From Hofstenia miamia (lineage: Eukaryota > Xenacoelomorpha > Acoela), in contig SCFE01000081.1 of the NCBI GenBank assembly GCA_004352715.1, forward strand, positions 1,301,925 through 1,365,924: 64,000 nt of DNA. The letters are read 5' to 3'. The position numbers and the translations under genes were made by a program. The notes beneath the pieces were generated by a model. That model was not told where the DNA came from. It saw only the letters and a program-made list of their open reading frames with translations, and ran no database searches. Every line of letters starts with the position of its first letter. The first letter of the stretch is position 1. Below, piece after piece: positions 52,601-61,600 of this stretch.

Positions 52601-55600
52601 GTCATTGACTTAAAGTGTAATTTGCTTTTTTAGATTATTGGAAGCGCAATTACAGGCTGTACAAAAAAATTTCAAACTACAGGAGGATGATTATCAAGGT
52701 CAGATACAGCGTTTGAAACTTGAATTTGAAAAACAGCAGAAATTAATCGACGAAGTAAGTTTTGTCATTTCAACTGCCTGCATATATTTTTTAAATTACA
52801 TTGTGAATTCATTGCGTTATTAAAGGCTGTCTTGCTACGGAATAATTTTTTATGATTAATGCAGTCAGGTAACGTGTGATGTCATGTGTTTTTCGTAGTA
52901 TTCCAAGTTGACGACCAAGGAGCGAATTCAGCAAACATACCAAACAGAAATTGCGCGAATGGCTAGTGATAATTTGGTAAGAAACTGCACGGGTGTGAAA
53001 ACACTAACTATGTTGTTGATTGTCTGTATGATTTTCGGTTAAGTTCTGAAAAAACAAATTTGGTTTTTAAAAATATCACATTATACAAGTATAATTAACT
53101 GGTACTAAACGCTTCATTTACTCTCAGTAAGCATAAATTTTAATTGCTGAATTTTTTCTTAGATACAACTGTATACTTTATATATGACTATTCTAGGCAA
53201 ATGTAGCTTATATAAATGGAAAGCTTTTTAAAATGGAATTAATTCTTTATCTTATTAATTCTCATCACATTTATTTTATAAAAATATTCGGTGTTTTCTT
53301 TATTCCCCTTCAACAACACTCAGCACAAGTTATGTAATGCGATTGTATAATACTCCCCTTGCGACAATATTCTCATTCTAGTTGGATTCATTTTTGATAT
53401 GGTTAACCTTTTCCACAATCTAAAACGGGCATTTCCCGTCTTTATGTATGACTAGGGTTGGGATTTTGATATTCATCATTCGATTAATCAGTCATTTTAA
53501 AATCATTTACACTTAAGCTTAAGATAAAACGAAATATATAAACATTTTTTATTTTGATCGCATAGGACAAAAACCAAACTTAAAGGCATATTGTAATGAA
53601 TAAATAAACCTTTTCACATTAAAATTGATAATTAAGGCAAAGATAATCCATATTCTTTATTATTCGCTTTTGTGCGGGGTATGTTATATTGGGGTATAAA
53701 TTAAAGTTGTTTTCTTCACCCAGAATATACGATTAATTTCAGTGGTTAAATTAGAGCATTTATGGTTTAGTTTTGCATAATACTAAGTTTTCATTTATAT
53801 TGTATTTGGAATGAAAATCTAGCATCGTTAGATCACGATATTAAGTTTGATATGAATTTATTGTGAAATATGCATAAAAACTTCACACTTTACGTTAAAT
53901 TCGCGTTAGGGCTTACAACCTTATTATAGACCATAGACATATTACCTTTAACTTTTTACCCACCCTAACTCTATCAATAGCATGACAAGAATAGTTTCGA
54001 AAATAGTATAAGTTTGAATGTAGTTGATGTGTAATAAAGAATATACACCAAAAACATTTTTTTGAATATCACATTATCGGAGTTAGTACTGTTTGCATTT
54101 TATGTTCATCGTAACTTCTTCATTTTTCGATAGTTTGAAATTGTTCAATGCTATTTTGTATATTTCTAAAGGCATTCTAATTTAAATTTTCACGATTTTC
54201 CCCTTGACTTAAAGATTGCTAATTCTCTCAATCAATTGCCACGGTGTTACATCAATTATTTTCATATCAACCATTGTTTTCAATCTACTCATTTTTCAAT
54301 TATAGTTTCTCACGTTAAAGAATTTTTGGTTCTACGTTTGGCAATCAACAAATAATTTTAGTGTTTTCTTTATGATGCATGTATTCTTGTGTTTCCTCAA
54401 TTGCTGTTTGTTTTCGCATTTTGACTGAGTTTGTAAACACTGCTTGCTTATGTTTTGATCACTAGAGCAAATTTTCCGACTCTATTTGCTTGCAATGCAC
54501 GAACACCATACAAATATGTAAACGTTTGACCTTTAATATTCTAAAATTACATCACTAGCATAAAATTCAACCTAAGCATGACAAATATCGTTATAGCTAG
54601 ACCCTATCAGTAATACATGTAAAATGTTTGCCAGTATTTTATTAACTGTTTGCTAACACTTGCACGTGTAGGTGAAGGTTCATCAACGGATCAGTCTCAA
54701 TTCAAAAGCGAGTGATAACGTGAGCTTATTAACAATGTCTGATATCATCACTTTGCGCTTGAATTTCAATATTTTCAAGCACATTTTTATTTTACTGTTT
54801 TTGTTTTTACACACTTTTTAAAAAATTGAAATATCATGAACCAACAGACGACTAAAACATTAATGCCAGTCTTGCAGGGTATTAACCAAGTATTTGATAT
54901 TTGAGTATTTATATATATATATATATTCTAGTTTTGGAGTTTTGGAGTTTTGGAGCTCATTAACTCATAAATAACAGGAATTAGCTTTACAAATATTGTC
55001 AACTTCTGCGTTAGTTGAAAAACTGTTCAGGAAAACTGGTCTATTCATTTCAACACGGCGATCACTTCTGGTAACAAAAAACCCCAACAACTATTATTTC
55101 TTAGTAATAAATACTTTGTTTTTGCAAAAAATATTTGAAAACTACTTAAGCATAGCATAAATCGAAGTACTTGAAATACGCATTGGATTTTTTTGAACCG
55201 TTTGGAATACTTGACAATCATAGTACGTATCATTGGCTTTGTTAAAACTAGTTGTAAAGGTTTTTCTTTCAATTTTATCCACTGTTTATATTTTTGATCT
55301 AGCGATTTTAAAAAGACATCATGTAGTTATAACACATATTTAAGAAGCAAAAAATTTATATATTTTCTATGGACTAAATTCACTTTAAAATAATATCCGC
55401 ACTAAATCATTTCCTTTATTCTAGTGTTGAGATGCCATTCGTTGCATCTTGGGTCCTTCGCGGGAATACAGAAGTCCGAACTTCTGGAATTGTTCTTTGT
55501 CAATGACTGTAACATTGTTATTTGCTTTGAACTTGCTTAGAGCTGTCTTGGTTACGGAGGGATCGAATCCATAGTATTTACTGAAGAAATTTTGAACTTC

Positions 55601-58600
55601 TGCATCCGACATTTCCGTTTTATCTTTATTTGCAAATGGATCTACAGGTTTTCCTCTAGGAGTTGAACCTAAATTATGGATTTTTGACCAATGTTCTTCC
55701 CATTACTGAGTTGCATTTAGTTCAATTATAAGCTAATGTGATATGACCTAATAGTTTCTATATTTCTCAATGTACATTTAGTTTGGTATGCTTAAAGCTC
55801 AAATTGTGAACACGGTGGCTTGATAAAGCCCATTGTTATAAAATGACTTACTCGAGCCTTGACTTGAGGACCTAGTATAGGTGGTCTCTGGTCCTGTTTT
55901 CTTACACTGTGCGCATCCCATGTCGATTAGCTTTTGGTCGTAGTGGAAGTGATTTGTCAGCGGATGTTTTTTCTCTTGAGTGATTCTTTGCACACTTGTT
56001 CCGCGTTCAAAGGTTAAAGACTGTTTAATTGTAATATATAGTTTGCCTTTGCAAACAACGTATTGCTTATCCCCATCGCACATTCATTAAATTAAGTGTT
56101 CATTTAGTCTTTGATTTAGTTGCACTACAATAAACGTTTGCGCACCATGTAATTTACATTTATTTTAGTGTATGTCTTAGTTTGGAAAATTTGTATCATA
56201 TTGACATAATTTTTAAACATCATTTTTAACATTATACGAAAACGGCTTTGTTAGAAGGATGAAAGACACCGTTTTGATTTGTGTATTGATTTGAATCAAT
56301 GTAAAAAGTAATATAATTTAAGAGAAAATCTGACTCTATCGAGTAAGCTTGTACCTAAATGTATTTTAAGAGCTTGACGCTTCATAAAAGTTCTAAATGA
56401 AGCAATGGGCTAATTAAAATTACCATTCTATTCTGTGCGACAAAAATAGACAAAATTTCAATCTTCTAGGTTAAATATATGAGAGTAAATATTCTAGCAG
56501 AAATGAATAATACAAAAAAGAAAGCTTATTATATGCTCTTGTTTGCTGTCTTTCAATAGTCGATTGTCTCCTTAATTTTTGTTTCCGGGTTCTTTCGATT
56601 TTGTCTTCGATCAATTTCCATATTTTTTCAATTGGGGACAAATCTGATGAGTTAGCGCCATTATAAAATAACCAAATTTTCAGTTTCAAGCAACTCTCTT
56701 GAATATTCAGAAGTGTGAGGCGTTGCACCGGCTTGCAGAAGCACCTATTTATCAGAAGAAAGAGGATATTAAATGAAGTCACTGAAGATTTTGAAGTACT
56801 TGCTCCTGTCGACTTTACTGTAATTTATCATCAGGGAGAAAATTACAGGGTTTCGACTACCGTCTTTGGCAAAACTACTGCAACAGAGTTGTTATTAAGT
56901 TACTCCAACAATAGTCTTGCATTCCTCTGCAGCAATTTGACTCTAAATTCAATTTGTGATGGATCTCGAAGTTTTTAGTTTTTTCTTTTTGCACGCAAAA
57001 TTCTTGAGAGTTTTTTAGATAATTCGTTCACACACCTTAGGACGGCCTCGACGTTCCAAAATCTGATCAAGTCATTTTACGACTTTCGATTTCAGTGTTC
57101 AACTAGTTTGCAGACATTTGATGTTAACATCAGAAATGTTTTTGGGTAGCTCATTACTTGGGCGTTTTTCTAGAGTTTAATTAAGCTTTCTAATTTTACA
57201 TTAAGAGCGGCGGACAACGATTCTTTTGGTCATATAATTTTTAGTACTATTTTTAAGTACCTTTTCATGTGAGATTTTTACAAACTTGAATAAAAAATTG
57301 TTTTTTGATAAATCACGCGTAGTAGCTAATGAATGAACTTTCCTATTATTATTATTATTATTATTCTAATTTAATTTTATAGTAAAAAATAAATAACTAC
57401 TTTATTAAAGAAGTGATTTAAGCCAATGTGCTTAACAACCGTCAGTCCGGCTTATAAGTCCTTTGAAGTCGGTGTGCAATGAGATCAGAATCTTGCTTCG
57501 GTCCTTAGCAATCGAATTGTGAGAATTGTATCGCAGCTAATAAAGTTCCCTTACAATGAATTGTCAATATTTGAAGTGTCTCCAAACTGTGTTGTACAGA
57601 ACTCAATTCAATTGAAACAAATACGTTTATGAAGTATATGACAACCTTTTAGGAGTCAAGCAATTGACAGTAAACAAAGACATTCAAAAACATTTATGAA
57701 TTATCTTGTGTTGTGTTACAATAGTTTCTGTCGTAGTACTGTTTTTTTTTTCAATTATGAAAGCAGTCAAAACTAAATGACTACTAGTATTCAGTAGATT
57801 TAATAAACTAGTCATCATTCTTTGAAGAAATTTGAACCTTCTGGCTATGATAGCATGTTGCGCATTTTCTCTGGAATCCTTTTATAATTAATAAAAAGTG
57901 CGTACATAAAATAATAGGAACGTATTTTTATAATTTACAATATAGCCAAGAAAGTTAGCGCGCACATTCTTGAAACTGTTCCAGTCAGCAATATCATACA
58001 GGTTCAAGTTATCCACAAGTTCTTCATTCTTCATTAATTCCTGTAACTATAAGAAGTCACAAATATGCCAGCTCTGATTTTGTCTCCAAACGCGGATATT
58101 CGAAGCTAGAACTATTTTTATCTATCGCTTTGACGAAGTTCTTCAACAGCTCCCATTTAATGTATAGAGTGTACACTTCTCTCGTCTCCCAGTGGGACTT
58201 GGAAGAATGACTGCCCTAAAGACACAGAAAACACATGAATTGGACCTATCCAAATTTCAATCAGATATACAAAAAATAGCTGTGTACCTATAATAACAAA
58301 TGCACTTAAAATAATTCCTCCTCAAATTTGAAAACTTAAAATCCTTGTTTGAATGAGTAACAATAGTTGCGATTTTTGAAGTCGAAAAATTATTCAAGTA
58401 CTTCAGTTCTCGCTATGTTGTAGTTTTCTCTGAAACGTTCATGAATATATTTGAGTCCAAACGTAAAAACTATAATATGATTAGAAGTGGTAATTGCAAA
58501 TTCTTTGCAACCAGGTACATTGCATAGAGATTTCCAAATTCTCTTCCGTTTACGTAGTTTTTCCAAATTCGAAGAAGCCTTCATTATCAATATTCGATAT

Positions 58601-61600
58601 TGACCTTAAGTTTTGTGCATTCCATTTCGCTAAATTGCAATTGAATGTTTTCTTTACAGATGTAGGAAAATGTTGAGTTATTTGCAGTATAACATCAAGT
58701 AAACAATGAGACTGATGTGGTGGATAATGTGCCCAGTACATGTGCACGTGCACATATTTTCAGAAATTTGGTACAGACTGCAAAATCTTGAATTAATTTG
58801 CGTGGTCCATCTACAATTAAAGCAAGAATACCAAATTCCGCTTTTTCATAATGTGCGATGCGCAAAGGGGACCTAATGTTAATTATTATAATCATTATAA
58901 TGCATTATTTTCAAAAAATGATTACGAAAAAATTCAAAAAATTTTTTAAGAATATTTATATATTTATTGGTGTGCGTATATTGAGTAACGGAACTCAATA
59001 TTTGAAGCGGGAATTGCATAGTATACGTGCTTCTTTTATCTCAATTTTAGATTACAATTTGAATTTTTGCACGAGCATGATATGTAGAATTATTTTTATA
59101 TTTGTATCCGCTATAATATTTGTTTTTAAAACCTTCTTTGATGTTATGTTTTTGCGGCCTCATTCTTTGCTTCATTTTTAATTTAATGCGCTATTTTAAT
59201 TAGTGTCATAAGTGCTTCTTTAGGACTTACAAGCAGTCATTGAATCAAAGGACAAAATCATCAAAAAGTTGCGTAGACAAGTGAAATCTCCTAAACAGTC
59301 TTCTGATGGTATACTTACTGAATCTATTCTTAGTTTTCATATCACGTCTGATTTTTTAAAATTTTTTCATATGACATTTTAGATGAAGCTGCTTCCAAGA
59401 GATCCAGTGAAACGTCACCTGCTGTTAGTAGACAGCAAAAAACCGCTGCATTTCAGGGAATGGTTGCCTATGAGAAGGCTGAAGAATCTCGACTAATAAA
59501 AAACCTTATTATAGGTAGATGGATTTTCTATCCTTATAGTAAAACTTGAATGGTTATTGCCCATTTTAATGTTCTTTATTGATATAATTTTTATTCAATT
59601 CGTATCAATTCTGGAAAAATGTCTTTATTAATTGAATTTAGATTTGAAGCCATTAGTAGCCTCTACACTTATCACGCCTTGCCTTCCAGCGTATATCATA
59701 TTTATGTGCATACGCTACTGCGACCACGTGAATGACGATGTTAAAGTCCGATCATTGCTTCATTTGTCAATCAACGGCATTAAGAAAGCTATCAAAGTAC
59801 TTTTTCAATTTTTACTTGCAGTTAAAATAAAATATTTAAATATTGACATTGATAAAAAAATATTTTCCGTTTATTTTATTTTAATGTTTTAAAAAAATTT
59901 TTATTCTTCTCTGTCGTATTATCATTTCCACTTTATTATCTGCTTCTACCTTGTTTCACTTATTAAACTTCCGTTGGGCTTTTCATAGTGGATAAATTCA
60001 ATCCATAGGCTCACATTGTTCGAACGATCGCTAGGGAAGTGTCTGCTCTTGCCAAAAATTAACTTGTAGCTTTGTCAGCGCTAACACCACAAGCACTTTT
60101 TGTTCCTTTGCGAAACATGAATCAATGTAAGATTTGAAGCCAGATTCTGGTTAAGATAGAACGCTTTTATAATCGTCATTGCAAAATGATCAAATGTTCT
60201 ACTTTAATGGTTTTCAACCGGGGTTCTCATTGACCTTAGGGGTTCATGTAACTTTACTAGAGATACACACACAACATAGCGAATTAGGGTCTACGGTAGG
60301 GTCCGCCGGTATAAACATTTTTGGATTCGATTAATTTCGTGTCGGTATCATACAAAATACCGCAGTATCGGTTCGGTATCGGTATGACTACGAAAAATCA
60401 ATTGTATATTTGGCATTTATAGATCAAAATAAAAGCGGCAGGTATTAAAATAAAGTAACTAGTAGGGCTTTAATTTTTACCTTAAAAATGCAAGCTTTGG
60501 CCTCATAAAATTGATTATATTTACCTAAAAATTCCATTCTTTAAATATTCTTTTTACGTCACCATTTAAAATGAATTGGCTCTAAATTGTTTTTAGGTAT
60601 ATATATCGAGTGTCCCAAAAAAAAACGATATCGAATTTCAACTTGCTGTTGCTCTAAAACTAATAAACTTACAAAAAAATTGAAACTTTCGTTTATTTCG
60701 TTGACATGTTTTCTATCCGTATACCAAATTTGAGAAGATTTAATTTAACGGTTTTCTCCCAATTGTATTTTTAGTGACTGCTACTAAAAACACGTTTGCC
60801 CACTTTCTGGTGAGTTTAAAAATTCATCTATTATTTTATTAGTGATGTTTTTTGCGGGAGGGTCCAGCTAAAAAATTAAGAGGAAAATTCTCCACGGGTA
60901 AAAAAAGTTTAAGAACCACTGTTCTAATTGATCATTTTCAATTCCAACGTTAGTCTTTTAGTGCATATTCGTCCGAATCGTTCCCCAAACCTTTTGTAGT
61001 AAAATTTTCTCCGATTTTTATAATCTCCATATTTTTATTGTACTTTTTGAGCATACAATCTTTTTATATTTTTAAAGTTATGTTAATATGATACATTTTG
61101 ATGTGTACAACTTTTGCCAACGTCTGAGTTTTGTTTTTTTTAGAAACGCTACAACGACATAGAGTGTGTAACTCTCTGGCTTTCCAACACAATCCGGCTT
61201 TTGCAGTTAATGAAGCAGTACAGTGGTGAAGAGCAGTATAACAAGTTTAACAACGCAGTGCAGAATGAACAATGTTTCAGAAATTTTGACCTCAATGAAT
61301 ATCGCAATATCATCAATGACTTTATTATCCAAATTTATCAAAACCTCATACGCATCATCGACTCAAAACTACAAACCATTGTAGGTGAGTGCCACTTGAA
61401 TATTCACGAAAATGAAATAGATTTTAACTCGCGCAACTTCAATCTTTCTTCAAAGTATGGTTTCTTCATACAAATTTTGAGGAAGTTAATGAGATGTTGC
61501 CTTTCTATAATAATATTTTAATGGCAAAATATGCTCAATTTTACTTTTAAAATTACATTTTGGAAAAATTATTTAGGATTCCTAGGAAAGTTTTTATTAA

